A stretch of 43,568 nt of DNA from an archaeon GW2011_AR19 (GTDB lineage Archaea; Nanobdellota; Nanobdellia; Pacearchaeales; GW2011-AR1): assembly GCA_000806015.1 (NCBI GenBank), contig JWKY01000001.1, forward strand, positions 1 to 43,568, in the 5' to 3' direction. Positions 33,409-41,380 of this stretch are shown in pieces. The position numbers were made by a program, and so were the translations under genes. The stretch's first letter is position 1, and each line of letters starts with the position of its first letter. The notes under the pieces are model-generated. The model was not told where the DNA came from and ran no database searches. It saw nothing but the letters and a program-made list of their open reading frames with translations.

Positions 33409-33519
33409 AGACGGTCTTAGTAATCGTGTAATACCTGATCTCATTCCGAACTCAGAAGTCAAGACGATTACGCTGCCTGTGTTAGTGGCCGACAAGCTGC
33501 GAAGCAGCAGTGCCGTCTC
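33409..33519 (+). rRNA. rrf: 5S rRNA
   Basis: AGACGG at the 5' end pairs with CCGTCT at the 3' end. Helix II is GTAATCG/CGATTAC, and the conserved loop C region reads CATTCCGAACTCAGAAGTCA. A GCTGC-GAA-GCAGC hairpin replaces the usual longer helix IV. At ~110 nt it is shorter than the common ~120. It stands apart from 16S and 23S, which are not in the window. Confidence 0.88.
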
Positions 33520-33534
33520 ACTTGTTTATTTTTT

Positions 33535-33837
33535 ATGAAAAATATTTCAAAAAAAGATGCCGAAAGAATGATTGAAGATTTTTTCTTAGATATTAAAAAC
33601 AAAAATTCCAGATTCTCGCAAGCTCGGTCTGGCCAAACTAAAAGTTTAGCAAAGCAAGTGAAAAAAATTAAATCTCTTGCAATGAATAAAAAAATTCTCT
33701 TGAAAGAAAAAAGAAAATTATTCTGCCAGAAATGTTTAATGCCTTATTCGGGAAATGAAAAAATTAGAATAAATAATAAAATAAAAAGTATTGAGTGTAC
33801 GAATTGCGGTGGAATTAATAGGTGGAAGATTAAATAA
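33535..33837 (+). CDS. rnp4: Ribonuclease P protein component 4 (Rpp21)
   Basis: The 100-aa protein has the Rpp21 order: N-terminal helices, 'SLAKQVKKIKSLAMNKKILL', and a zinc ribbon with 'FCQKC' and 'ECTNCGG'. It partners Rpp29 on RNase P RNA in pre-tRNA 5' processing. It begins 16 nt after 5S rRNA on the same strand and may be co-transcribed with it. An internal segment (QARSGQTKS) is not usual in the family. Confidence 0.88.
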   Translation: MKNISKKDAERMIEDFFLDIKNKNSRFSQARSGQTKSLAKQVKKIKSLAMNKKILLKEKRKLFCQKCLMPYSGNEKIRINNKIKSIECTNCGGINRWKIK

Positions 33838-33846
33838 TTAATTTTT

Positions 33847-34044
33847 TTACGATTTCTTAAACTTACTAACCAATTCAAGGGTATCAACCTGGCCTAAAAA
33901 AACTGATCTGCAGCACATTCTTTCCAACCCAAGTTCATCAAGAACTTTTTTTTGATTTTCTCCAGATGCCACTCTCTGTTTGAATTGCTCCCACAAATGA
34001 CCCACTGGCTTTCCGCACCCGAAGCACCTCACTGGAATTATCAT
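33847..34044 (-). CDS. rpoN: DNA-directed RNA polymerase subunit N (Rpb10)
   Basis: The 65-aa zinc-bundle subunit carries 'PVRCFGCGKPVGHLW' and 'LERMCCRSVFLG', giving the CxxC...CC ligands that define Rpb10. Length is typical. It is convergent with rnp4. Confidence 0.95.
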   Translation of the reverse strand: MIIPVRCFGCGKPVGHLWEQFKQRVASGENQKKVLDELGLERMCCRSVFLGQVDTLELVSKFKKS

Positions 34045-34169
34045 CTAATTAATCTTTCAAATTAGTTTTTAAAACTTGTGATAGATTGTTTTTGAAAAGG
34101 TATCTTTTAAGATGCGGACATTTTTTCAAAAAAATCCCCGAAGGGCGACAGCTTCTATTTGAAGTGCTA

Positions 34170-34192
34170 AAATTCGTATTTGCGAATTTTTG
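34170..34192. terminator. Perfect 8-bp hairpin in the rpoN upstream gap
   Basis: AAAATTCG and CGAATTTT surround a short loop in the 211-bp gap between rpoN and the zinc-ribbon gene. A further CTTC/GAAG hairpin lies just before it. It may be a structured leader or insulator; no gene is visible in the gap. Confidence 0.3.
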
Positions 34193-34255
34193 ACTTATTC
34201 CATTTAATGCAAATATTTAAAAAGAATTTAAATTTAAGATTTAATTAAAAAGAAG

Positions 34256-34441
34256 ATGATAAAAAGATGCGTTTATTGCAGGCAAGATATTCAAGATAAA
34301 AGAGCTATAGATGTTTGTGACAAATGTGGGTTTGGTGTTTGGGGTCAGAAAATGTTTAAAACAATTCTTCAAGGCATGGATAATGCAAATGAAAGAGGAG
34401 ATTTGTGTTTAAATCATGAAATTCCTGAGAATAAAAATTAG
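34256..34441 (+). CDS. Conserved archaeal zinc-ribbon protein (61 aa)
   Basis: 'RCVYCRQDI' and 'DVCDKCGFGVWGQKMFKTILQGMDNA' give two CxxC pairs for one zinc and a helix. Similar small proteins with a GVWG(E/Q)KMF motif occur widely in archaea without assigned function. Likely cytosolic and possibly nucleic-acid- or protein-binding. Confidence 0.65.
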   Translation: MIKRCVYCRQDIQDKRAIDVCDKCGFGVWGQKMFKTILQGMDNANERGDLCLNHEIPENKN

Positions 34442-34511
34442 ATTTATAATTCTAAAAACTAAGGGATAGGTTTTTAAATTAGTTCTTTTTTGATATTTAT
34501 AGAGTATTAAA

Positions 34512-34796
34512 ATGACTAAAAGAAAAAAAATTAGAGAACAGGGAAAAATCAAATTTAGCTGGGCTTTTCAGGAATTTAATCAAGGGGACGTTGTTTCAGT
34601 CGTTAGGGAAAAATCAAAATCTGCAAACTTCCCTAAAAGAATTCAAGGACGGTGCGGAGTTATTGAAGAAAAACGCGGGAGATCGTTTATCGTCAGAATA
34701 AATGACTTAGAAAAAGAGAAAAAATTTATAATTAATCCCTTGCATCTAAAAAGACTTATGATGAACTCAAACCTGCTTCAAGAGGTAAAAAAATAA
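34512..34796 (+). CDS. rpl21e: Large subunit ribosomal protein eL21
   Basis: The 94-aa protein has the family SH3-like barrel: 'FQEFNQGDVVSVV', 'FPKRIQGRCGVIEEKRGRSFIVRI' and 'FIINPLHLKRL'. It opens the eL21-rpoF-DUF655 cluster conserved in archaea; its stop overlaps the rpoF start by one base. Confidence 0.95.
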   Translation: MTKRKKIREQGKIKFSWAFQEFNQGDVVSVVREKSKSANFPKRIQGRCGVIEEKRGRSFIVRINDLEKEKKFIINPLHLKRLMMNSNLLQEVKK

Positions 34797-35092
34797 TGAC
34801 AATTCAATACACCCCCTTAAGCGCGTCAGAATCAAAAGAATATTTGGGAAAAGAACAGGAAAATTTAAAGAGTTTTGTTGGGAAATTTACAAAATTAAAT
34901 TTAAAACAAGCAAAAGATTTTAGAAAAGAATTAGAAGAATTAAATTTAATTAAAATAAATGCAAAGCATATTTCAAAAATAATCGATCTTCTGCCAACTA
35001 ATCAAGAAGAGATAAATAAGATATTCACAGATATTAGTCTGGACGAAAATGAGACAAAAAAAATTATTGATGTGGTTAACAAATTTGAATAA
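34796..35092 (+). CDS. rpoF: RNA polymerase subunit F (Rpb4)
   Basis: The 98-aa helical protein shows the Rpb4/HRDC-like pattern: 'PLSASESKEYLGKEQ', 'AKDFRKELEELNLIKINAKHISKIIDLLPTN' and 'ETKKIIDVVNKFE'. It pairs with RpoE (Rpb7) in the polymerase stalk. Start overlaps the eL21 stop. Confidence 0.9.
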   Translation: MTIQYTPLSASESKEYLGKEQENLKSFVGKFTKLNLKQAKDFRKELEELNLIKINAKHISKIIDLLPTNQEEINKIFTDISLDENETKKIIDVVNKFE

Positions 35093-35145
35093 TAAAAATG
35101 AAAATAAATATAAATTTTCCATTTCTTCAAAAAGAAATGCGAAAA

Positions 35146-35227
35146 TTTCAGGAGAAAAAATAAATGAAAGCAAAAATAGGAAATTTTTTCATGCATTCAT
35201 TTTTTCAGGAGAAAAAATAAATGAAAG
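35146..35227 (+). repeat. Duplicated ribosome-binding site and start around an insert (DUF655 leader)
   Basis: TTTCAGGAGAAAAAATAAAT followed by GAAAG occurs at 35146-35170 and again at 35203-35227, 57 bp apart. Between them is AAAAATAGGAAATTTTTTC, the core of the element at 20708. The first ATG gives an 18-aa dead-end peptide (MKAKIGNFFMHSFFQEKK); the second starts DUF655. Confidence 0.75.
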
Positions 35228-35760
35228 ACGAAACTGCAATAGTGCTGGAATATTTACCCAATGGTTATCCATTAGAAAGAAAAACGATGCCCTTAGCCCA
35301 AGCTATAGGAGAGAATAATTTTACCCTTCTAGAACTAGTCCCCCGAAGAGGAATTACATTAGAACCGGGAGAAAATGTTTATATTGGTCAGGGAAAAAGA
35401 GACAAAATATATTATATCCTTGGAAAATTATCGCAAGAAAAATTAACTGAATCTGCAAAACAACAATTAGAAGAATTTATAAAGAAAGTTGTTGAAAAAA
35501 AAGAACAAGAATTTGTAGATTTTTTTAATAAGTCAGAAGCAATTAATAAAAGATTCCATCAAATAGAGCTGCTCCCGGGATTAGGAAAAAAACATATGCA
35601 AGAAATAATTAAACAAAGACAAGAAAGTCCTTTTAAATCATTTGAAGATTTAAAAAAAAGAGTTCCAAATTTGCCTGATCCCAAAAGAACAATTGAAAAA
35701 AGGATGTTTAAAGAATTAACACAACCAGAAAGACATAATCTTTTCATAAAAGAAAATTAA
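35221..35760 (+). CDS. DUF655 family protein (translation-associated)
   Basis: The 179-aa protein matches archaeal DUF655: 'VLEYLPNGYPLERK', 'FTLLELVPRRGITLEPGENVYIGQGKRDK', and a helix-hairpin-helix 'ELLPGLGKKHMQEIIKQR'. It is found next to rpoF and eL21 in many archaea and is thought to act in RNA metabolism or translation. The start has a duplicated Shine-Dalgarno. Confidence 0.88.
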   Translation: MKDETAIVLEYLPNGYPLERKTMPLAQAIGENNFTLLELVPRRGITLEPGENVYIGQGKRDKIYYILGKLSQEKLTESAKQQLEEFIKKVVEKKEQEFVDFFNKSEAINKRFHQIELLPGLGKKHMQEIIKQRQESPFKSFEDLKKRVPNLPDPKRTIEKRMFKELTQPERHNLFIKEN

Positions 35761-35761
35761 A

Positions 35762-36355
35762 ATGACAGAACAAAAAATAAAAAATGAGAATAATTCACCT
35801 TCTCAAAAAGAAAATCAAAACAAACAAAAAAGAGAAGGCGGGGAATTTTCTCATTCATACTCACCGGAAGAAAGCCGGATTAGGGAAAGAATTGTGAGAA
35901 TTATGCAAAAAGATATAGAGGGGGGAATGGAAATTTATCCTGGTTTAACAAAAATAAAGGGGATTTCCTGGAGTTTATCAAATGCTATTTGTAAAAAAAT
36001 TGGAATGGATAAAACGAAAAAAATAGGTTCATTGACAGAATCTGAAATAAAAAAAATTGGAGATTTTTTAAAAAATCCGGACATCCCTAAATATCTAAAG
36101 AATAGGCAAAAAGATTTTGAAACTGGCGAAGACGAACATTTAACGGGTTCTAATTTGGAGTTAAAAAAAGATTTTGATATTAAAAGATTAAAAAAAATAA
36201 AATCCTATAAGGGATATAGACATGTATCTGGACTTCCTGTGAGAGGCCAGAGAACAAGAGCTCATTTCAGAAAAAACAGGAAAAAAGCGGCAGGAATTAA
36301 AAAGAAAAGCAAAGAAGGAGCAATAATAAAAAATTTTGGAAGCATTAAAAAATGA
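35762..36355 (+). CDS. rps13: Small subunit ribosomal protein uS13
   Basis: Recognised by 'IYPGLTKIKGISWSLSNAICKKIGMDK' and the C-terminal rRNA-binding segment 'YRHVSGLPVRGQRTRAHFRKNRKK'. The first ~45 residues are a polar extension (Asn/Lys/Glu-rich) not typical of the family. Overlaps uS4 by 4 nt (ATGA). First gene of the uS13-uS4-uS11-rpoD operon. Confidence 0.95.
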   Translation: MTEQKIKNENNSPSQKENQNKQKREGGEFSHSYSPEESRIRERIVRIMQKDIEGGMEIYPGLTKIKGISWSLSNAICKKIGMDKTKKIGSLTESEIKKIGDFLKNPDIPKYLKNRQKDFETGEDEHLTGSNLELKKDFDIKRLKKIKSYKGYRHVSGLPVRGQRTRAHFRKNRKKAAGIKKKSKEGAIIKNFGSIKK

Positions 36356-36951
36356 AAAGAAAACATAAATTATATTCAAATCCAAAAAGGCCTTTTGATA
36401 AAAAAAGAATCGACGAGGAAAAAGAAATAAAAGAAGAATTTGGATTGAAAAATAAAAAAGAAATTTGGAAAGCAGAAGCAAAAGTTAAATTGATAAGAAA
36501 GAAAGCCAGAAATCTAATTAAAAGTTCTCCCGAACAAAAAAAGAGATTGTTTGATCAATTAAACAAAATTGGATTGAAAGCTGATTCGCTTACAGATGCT
36601 TTTGCTATAAATATAAAATCCTATTTAGAAAGAAGATTACAAACTGTTGTTTTTAAAAGAAGATTGGCCAATACGATAAAAGAAGCAAGACAAAAAATAG
36701 TTCATAAAAAAGTTTTAATAGATGGAAAAGTTATCAACAAACCCTCATATATTGTTCCCATTAAATTAGAAGATAAAATAACGCTCAAAGAAAAAACCGC
36801 TTCATCAAAAAGCGCTTCTGCAGAAGCTCCAAAGATGCAAACAGAAGCCGCTGAAGAAAAAACATACCCTAAGGAAGGGCATAAAGATACAAAACAGGAA
36901 ATTTTGCATAACGATACAAAACAGGAAATTTTGCATAAAGAAAATTCATGA
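36352..36951 (+). CDS. rps4: Small subunit ribosomal protein uS4 with repeat-derived tail
   Basis: The N-terminal archaeal part ('KRKHKLYSNPKRPFDKKRID') and S4 RNA-binding domain ('YLERRLQTVVFKRRLANTIKEARQKIVHKKVLIDGK') are complete to about residue 150. The tail is foreign: YPKEGHK from the 22-bp hairpin, then DTKQEILHN and DTKQEILHK from the 27-bp units. Overlaps both neighbours by 4 nt. Confidence 0.95.
   Translation: MKRKHKLYSNPKRPFDKKRIDEEKEIKEEFGLKNKKEIWKAEAKVKLIRKKARNLIKSSPEQKKRLFDQLNKIGLKADSLTDAFAINIKSYLERRLQTVVFKRRLANTIKEARQKIVHKKVLIDGKVINKPSYIVPIKLEDKITLKEKTASSKSASAEAPKMQTEAAEEKTYPKEGHKDTKQEILHNDTKQEILHKENS
36864..36885 (+). repeat. 22-bp hairpin repeat (YPKEGHK), copy 2
   Basis: Identical in all 22 bases and in reading frame to 20842-20863 in uL10. 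Here it is immediately followed by the 27-bp units. Confidence 0.75.
36886..36939 (+). repeat. Two tandem 27-bp units in the uS4 tail
   Basis: GATACAAAACAGGAAATTTT with GCATAA(A/C) occurs twice in frame, each 9 codons. The CAAAA/TTTTG arms make a small hairpin. The same unit plus following GAAAATT is found after eL40 at 17220-17253. Confidence 0.75.
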
Positions 36952-37550
36952 AAAATAAAAAAACAAAAGAAAAAAGTCCGTCTTTACTAGACGCTGGAAA
37001 ACCAGATTCATCTTCCGAAAAGGGAATCGAAACTGAAAGGCTCAGAGCAAAAAGCTCAAACCTCGTTCACGATGGAACGCGAACGAAAGAAATTCAGCCC
37101 GAAAGTTTTGCAGCTCCAGATACGGAAGAAAAAGATCAGACTAAAAGTAAAACAGAAGAAGAAATAAAAAAAACTAGAGAGATAGAAGCCATCGTGCATA
37201 TTTATTCATCATATAATAACACGATTGCCCATGTTACAGATATGTCTGGCAGGACGATTACCAAAGTTTCTGGAGGAATGGTTACTAAACACAGCAGACT
37301 AAAAGCAAATCCAACTATTGCGATGTTTATTGCTAAAAGAATTTCTGAAAAGATGAAAGAAGAAAAAATTAAAAATTTATATATAAGAAATAGAGCAAAA
37401 ACCGGAAATCCTACTCCTGGACCAGGCGCAAATGCAATAGTAAAAAGTTTATCCAGAGAAGGATTCAGAATAATAAATATTCTTGATAATACAAGAATTC
37501 CAAGAGGCGGTCCAAAGAAAAAAGGAGGAAGAAGAGGAAGGAGACCTTAG
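36948..37550 (+). CDS. rps11: Small subunit ribosomal protein uS11 with long N-terminal extension
   Basis: The core from about residue 78 is standard: 'AIVHIYSSYNNTIAHVTDMSGRTITKVSGGMVTK' and the end 'PRGGPKKKGGRRGRRP'. The first ~77 residues (…LLDAGKPDSSSEKGIETERL…) have no place in the family. Their DNA is richer in GC than the surroundings and holds three small inverted repeats at 36979, 37045 and 37064. Confidence 0.95.
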   Translation: MKNKKTKEKSPSLLDAGKPDSSSEKGIETERLRAKSSNLVHDGTRTKEIQPESFAAPDTEEKDQTKSKTEEEIKKTREIEAIVHIYSSYNNTIAHVTDMSGRTITKVSGGMVTKHSRLKANPTIAMFIAKRISEKMKEEKIKNLYIRNRAKTGNPTPGPGANAIVKSLSREGFRIINILDNTRIPRGGPKKKGGRRGRRP

Positions 37551-37591
37551 TTAACAAATAACTTTAAAAAACACTTTCAATAAACATTAAT

Positions 37592-38293
37592 ATGGAAATC
37601 ATAAAGAAAAAGGCAGACAAATTAAGTTTTTCAGCTGAGCTTGAAGATAGCTTGGCAAATGCAATTAGAAGATATGTTAATCAAATCCCCGTCGTAGCTG
37701 TTGATGAAATTGAAATTTCAAAAAATGATTCTGCATTATACGACGAAACTCTTGCGCACAGAATTGGACTAATCCCCTTAAAAGCAAAAAAACAAACCGG
37801 GAAAATGAAATTGGAATCAAAAAAAGAAGGAATTGTTTATTCCGGCGAATTAAAAGGAGATGCAGAAGTTGTTTATGATAAAATTCCAATTACGCTGTTG
37901 GATAAAAATCAGGAATTAGAAATAAAAGCCACGCTAAAATCCGGAACCGGTTCTGAACATGCCAAATTTTCCCCGGGATTAATGTTCTTTAGGAAAAGTT
38001 GTGAAATTAAAATGGATAAAAAATTTAAAGATAAAATTAAAGAAATTTGTCCTAACGCAAATATTAAAGAAAGTGGAAATCAAATAATTATTTTTGATGA
38101 TAAAGAAGAAGAAATCTCAGATGTTTGCGGGGGTATTGCTGAAAAAGCCGGCGAAAAACCAGAAATAAAAGAAAATTCTGAAATGATAATTAAGTTAGAA
38201 AGTTTTGGCCAAATTTCTCCTGAAGCAATTTTTGAGAAATCAATTGAGGCGTTGAGAAAAGATTTGAATGATGTTTCTAAGAAGTTGAAATAA
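37592..38293 (+). CDS. rpoD: DNA-directed RNA polymerase subunit D (Rpb3)
   Basis: The assembly-platform subunit. 'LSFSAELEDSLANAIRRYVNQIPVVAVDEIEI' and 'ETLAHRIGLIPLK' are the alpha-like motifs, with 'ALRKDLNDVSKKL' at the C-terminus. Domain 3 keeps only three scattered Cys, so it probably lacks the iron-sulfur cluster of some archaeal D subunits. Confidence 0.95.
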   Translation: MEIIKKKADKLSFSAELEDSLANAIRRYVNQIPVVAVDEIEISKNDSALYDETLAHRIGLIPLKAKKQTGKMKLESKKEGIVYSGELKGDAEVVYDKIPITLLDKNQELEIKATLKSGTGSEHAKFSPGLMFFRKSCEIKMDKKFKDKIKEICPNANIKESGNQIIIFDDKEEEISDVCGGIAEKAGEKPEIKENSEMIIKLESFGQISPEAIFEKSIEALRKDLNDVSKKLK

Positions 38294-38364
38294 ATCCTAG
38301 TTAGTAGTAATTATTAAATTACAACAATAGAGGGGTTTATAAATTATTGATTTGTAAAAAGATT

Positions 38365-38748
38365 ATGTTAAGTCAGAATACATATTCGTTTTTTAAAGGG
38401 CTGTCTATCTTTTCTTTAATTTGTTTTATCCCTGCGTTTGGTATTGAAAGATGCGTCACTTTAAGCAAAACGCAAAGAAATCATAGCCATAATCATTATC
38501 AAAAAAATCCTTCTCATAATTCTTGTTCCAGTAATTATGGAAAAAATGTAAAATCAGATAATGCTTTTGATTATACTGAAAAAACAAGATTATTGAAAAA
38601 GTTATCTGATGCTAATAATGATTATGTTCTTAGTAAGGGCGAACGAAAAAAAATGTATGAAATGTGTGAGATTACTGATAAACCTGTAGGATATATTTTA
38701 ACAGAGAAAGATCTTGAAAAAGGAATTGTAAATTATCTAAAAAAATAG
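38365..38748 (+). CDS. Secreted or anchored protein with one EF-hand-like loop
   Basis: The ATG at 38365 is preferred to the track's TTG. The hydrophobic N-terminus ('GLSIFSLICFIPAFG') looks like a signal or anchor. A His/Asn/Ser-rich stretch follows, then 'DANNDYVLSKGE', a canonical 12-residue calcium-binding loop (D-x-N-x-D...E). Function unknown. Confidence 0.55.
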   Translation: MLSQNTYSFFKGLSIFSLICFIPAFGIERCVTLSKTQRNHSHNHYQKNPSHNSCSSNYGKNVKSDNAFDYTEKTRLLKKLSDANNDYVLSKGERKKMYEMCEITDKPVGYILTEKDLEKGIVNYLKK

Positions 38749-38751
38749 GTT

Positions 38752-38870
38752 CATTGTGGGCTCTGATTGGGCTTACCTCGGCTGCAATTGCAGTTCGTCT
38801 CATGCGTATTCCTATCTTGGGGTGCGTCCTTGTAAGGCTGGGCTCGCTTGAAAAAGGAGCAATAGTTTTA
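38752..38870. other. GC-rich island, candidate structured RNA
   Basis: This ~115-bp stretch is visibly far richer in G and C than the surrounding AT-rich DNA and has no good ORF with a start. It contains CTGCAATTGCAG (perfect palindrome), CTTAC...GTAAG arms enclosing most of it, and a terminal GCTC...GAGC hairpin followed by a T-rich run. In AT-rich genomes this is typical of stable RNAs, but I cannot match it to a known class. A small transferred fragment is the alternative. Confidence 0.35.
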
Positions 38871-38944
38871 ATTTAATTGATAGACTCTTAAAGGATATTT
38901 AATCAAAGAAATACTTTTAAAAGCCATTTCAATTCTATATTTTA

Positions 38945-39832
38945 ATGACAGAAGAAATTCAACAGACAAAAAATTGGCATGATAAATATTATAAAATTTT
39001 ATTAATAATTCCTGCAATTTTAATTATTTTCTCCTTTATTTATATGATAAATTTTTATAATCAAAATGGAGATTTTATTAAAAAAGATATTTCATTAACA
39101 GGCGGAACTTCAGTTACCCTTTATGAAAAATTAGATGTTCTTGAATTAAAGCAGGGATTGCAGGACAAATTACAGGATGTAAATATTCGGGAGATTTATG
39201 ATTTAATTACTCAAGAGCAAAAAGCGGTGATTATTGAAACAACTTCCAACGCTGAACAGACTAAAAGTGTTTTAGAGGCTTATCTAAAATATGAATTAAC
39301 CGACGAGAACAGCAGTTTTGAATTTACCGGCTCAAGTTTAAGCGAGGGTTTTTACAAGCAATTATTAATTGCAATTTTAATCTCATTTGTTGCTATGGGA
39401 ATTGTTATCTTTATAATTTTCAGAACATTTGTGCCGTCTATCGCCGTGATAGCTGCGGCTTTTGCAGATATTTTAATGACTTTAGTTGCAGTTAATATTT
39501 TAGGCATTGAAGTTTCAACCGCAGGCATTGTTGCTTTCTTAATGCTGATTGGATATTCTGTTGATACAGATATTTTGCTGACATCAAGAGTTTTAAAACG
39601 CGAAGGCGATTCACTAAACAAAAAAATTTTTGATTCTTTTAAAACAGGAATGACAATGACTCTCACAGCTTTATTCTCTGTTTTAGTGGCTTTTTTTATT
39701 GTAAAATCATTTTCAAATCTGCTTGCCCAGATTTTTACTATTCTAGCAATTGGTCTAGTATTTGACATCTTTAACACCTGGGTGACTAATGTTTCAATAA
39801 TTAAATGGTATATGAAAAACAAACATGGCTAA
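38945..39832 (+). CDS. secF: Protein-export membrane protein SecF
   Basis: A 295-aa protein with six transmembrane helices. 'ISLTGGTSVTLYE' and 'GYSVDTDILLTSRVLKREG' are SecF signatures; the periplasmic-side domain lies between helices 1 and 2. SecDF uses the ion gradient to aid late export. It overlaps secD by 8 nt; a TTTTAAAA box is ~30 nt upstream. Confidence 0.94.
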   Translation: MTEEIQQTKNWHDKYYKILLIIPAILIIFSFIYMINFYNQNGDFIKKDISLTGGTSVTLYEKLDVLELKQGLQDKLQDVNIREIYDLITQEQKAVIIETTSNAEQTKSVLEAYLKYELTDENSSFEFTGSSLSEGFYKQLLIAILISFVAMGIVIFIIFRTFVPSIAVIAAAFADILMTLVAVNILGIEVSTAGIVAFLMLIGYSVDTDILLTSRVLKREGDSLNKKIFDSFKTGMTMTLTALFSVLVAFFIVKSFSNLLAQIFTILAIGLVFDIFNTWVTNVSIIKWYMKNKHG

Positions 39833-41378
39833 ATTAACTTTCAAAATCTGGATACTAATAATCGTTTTGATATTATCTTTGATTTCAATTTTTGGATTGC
39901 CTCCTTCTTTTTTAGAAAAGGGAATTTTAATTACGGGCGTTGAGCAAAATTCAAGCGCCTTTGAGCAAGGATTAAGGCAGGGGCAGATAATAACTGCAAT
40001 AGACGGAAAATCGGTTGAAAGTATTGATGATTTTTCAAAGATTATTCAGGAAAAATATCCTTCTGAAGAAGGCTCACCAGAGTCATCCCTTGGGGGGAAA
40101 GAAATTAAAACAATTATCCAGACAAAGGATTCTCAAATAATTTTCTTTTCCAAACAAGCTCCGGAAATAACTTTTTCAAATATTCCAAAAACAAAACTTA
40201 AAGCGGGGTTGGATATTTCCGGGGGAGCAAGAGCAGTGGTTCAGGCTCAGGATAAAAAACTTTCAAAAGAAGAAGTTAATGATTTAGTTGCAATTACAAA
40301 TAATCGTTTTAATGTTTATGGGATTTCTGATATAAAAGTAAACCCTGTTTCAGATTTAGCTGGAAATAATTTTATGCTTATTGAAATTGCCGGCGCGACA
40401 CCAAAAGATTTAAAGCAATTAATTGAACAGCAGGGAAAATTTGAAGCAAAAATCGGAAATGAAACTGTTTTTATCGGCGGAGAGAGAGATGTAGCATCTG
40501 TCTGCAGAAATGATGCAACCTGCGCAGCAATAACTGCCTGTAATGATTTTAATGGGGGAAGCATCTGCAATTTTCAATTTTCAATTTATTTAAGCAATCT
40601 TGCCGCAGAAAAACATGCAGATGTTACAAAAAAATTAGGCATAAATGAATCTGCTCCGGAATATCTTTCAAAACCTCTTGACCTTTATGTAGACGACAAA
40701 CTTGTGGATACATTATTAATCAGCAAAGACCTTCAGGGCCGTGTTACAACGCAAATTTCTATTTCCGGATCCGGAATTGGAGAGACAGAAGAGGAAGCAT
40801 ATTCTATAGCAAAAGAAAATATGAATAAATTGCAGACTATTTTAATTACAGGAAGTCTGCCGTATAAATTAGAAATTGTTAAATTGGATACGATATCTCC
40901 GATTTTAGGAAAACAATTTATAAAAATTATTCTGCTGGCGGGATTAGGCGCGTTGCTTGCAGTTGCGATTGTAATTTTTGTCAGATACAGAAAATTCAAA
41001 GAATCAATAGCGTTATTACTGACGAGCTTTTCAGAAATTATTATTATTTTAGGGATTGCGTCAATGATTGATTGGAACTTGGATTTGCTGAGCATTGCAG
41101 GAATTTTAGCAGTAGTCGGAACCGGGATTGACCAGCAGATCATTATTTTAGACGAGTCAAAACAAAGAGTTAGTTTAAGTGTAAAAGAAAAATTGAAGAG
41201 AGCTTTTACAATTATTTTAAGCGCTTATTTTACAGCATTGGTTTCTTTGCTTCCTCTTTTATGGGCAGGCGCAGGTTTGTTAAAAGGTTTCGCAATCACA
41301 ACAATTATCGGCATCACAATCGGGATTTTAATAACAAGACCAGCTTTTACGGATATTGTTAAAAATATTGAGGAGTAA
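39825..41378 (+). CDS. secD: Protein-export membrane protein SecD with PDZ-like insertion
   Basis: A 517-aa partner of SecF with 'GLDISGGARAVVQAQDKK' and the transmembrane core 'LSIAGILAVVGTGIDQQIIILDES'. Between the first helix and the P1 domain, residues ~30-110 form a PDZ-like unit ('GVEQNSSAFEQGLRQGQIITAIDGKSVESIDDFSKII'). Usual SecD proteins lack it. It could bind emerging substrates or termini outside the membrane. Confidence 0.93.
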   Translation: MAKLTFKIWILIIVLILSLISIFGLPPSFLEKGILITGVEQNSSAFEQGLRQGQIITAIDGKSVESIDDFSKIIQEKYPSEEGSPESSLGGKEIKTIIQTKDSQIIFFSKQAPEITFSNIPKTKLKAGLDISGGARAVVQAQDKKLSKEEVNDLVAITNNRFNVYGISDIKVNPVSDLAGNNFMLIEIAGATPKDLKQLIEQQGKFEAKIGNETVFIGGERDVASVCRNDATCAAITACNDFNGGSICNFQFSIYLSNLAAEKHADVTKKLGINESAPEYLSKPLDLYVDDKLVDTLLISKDLQGRVTTQISISGSGIGETEEEAYSIAKENMNKLQTILITGSLPYKLEIVKLDTISPILGKQFIKIILLAGLGALLAVAIVIFVRYRKFKESIALLLTSFSEIIIILGIASMIDWNLDLLSIAGILAVVGTGIDQQIIILDESKQRVSLSVKEKLKRAFTIILSAYFTALVSLLPLLWAGAGLLKGFAITTIIGITIGILITRPAFTDIVKNIEE

Positions 41379-41380
41379 AA

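Noticed and set aside
34100-34200. GC patch upstream of the zinc-ribbon gene as ncRNA
   Set aside because: Short hairpins exist but composition is not distinct enough from background.
35049-35318. 89-aa plus ORF spanning the rpoF/DUF655 junction
   Set aside because: Out of frame with both real genes and made of the duplicated leader.
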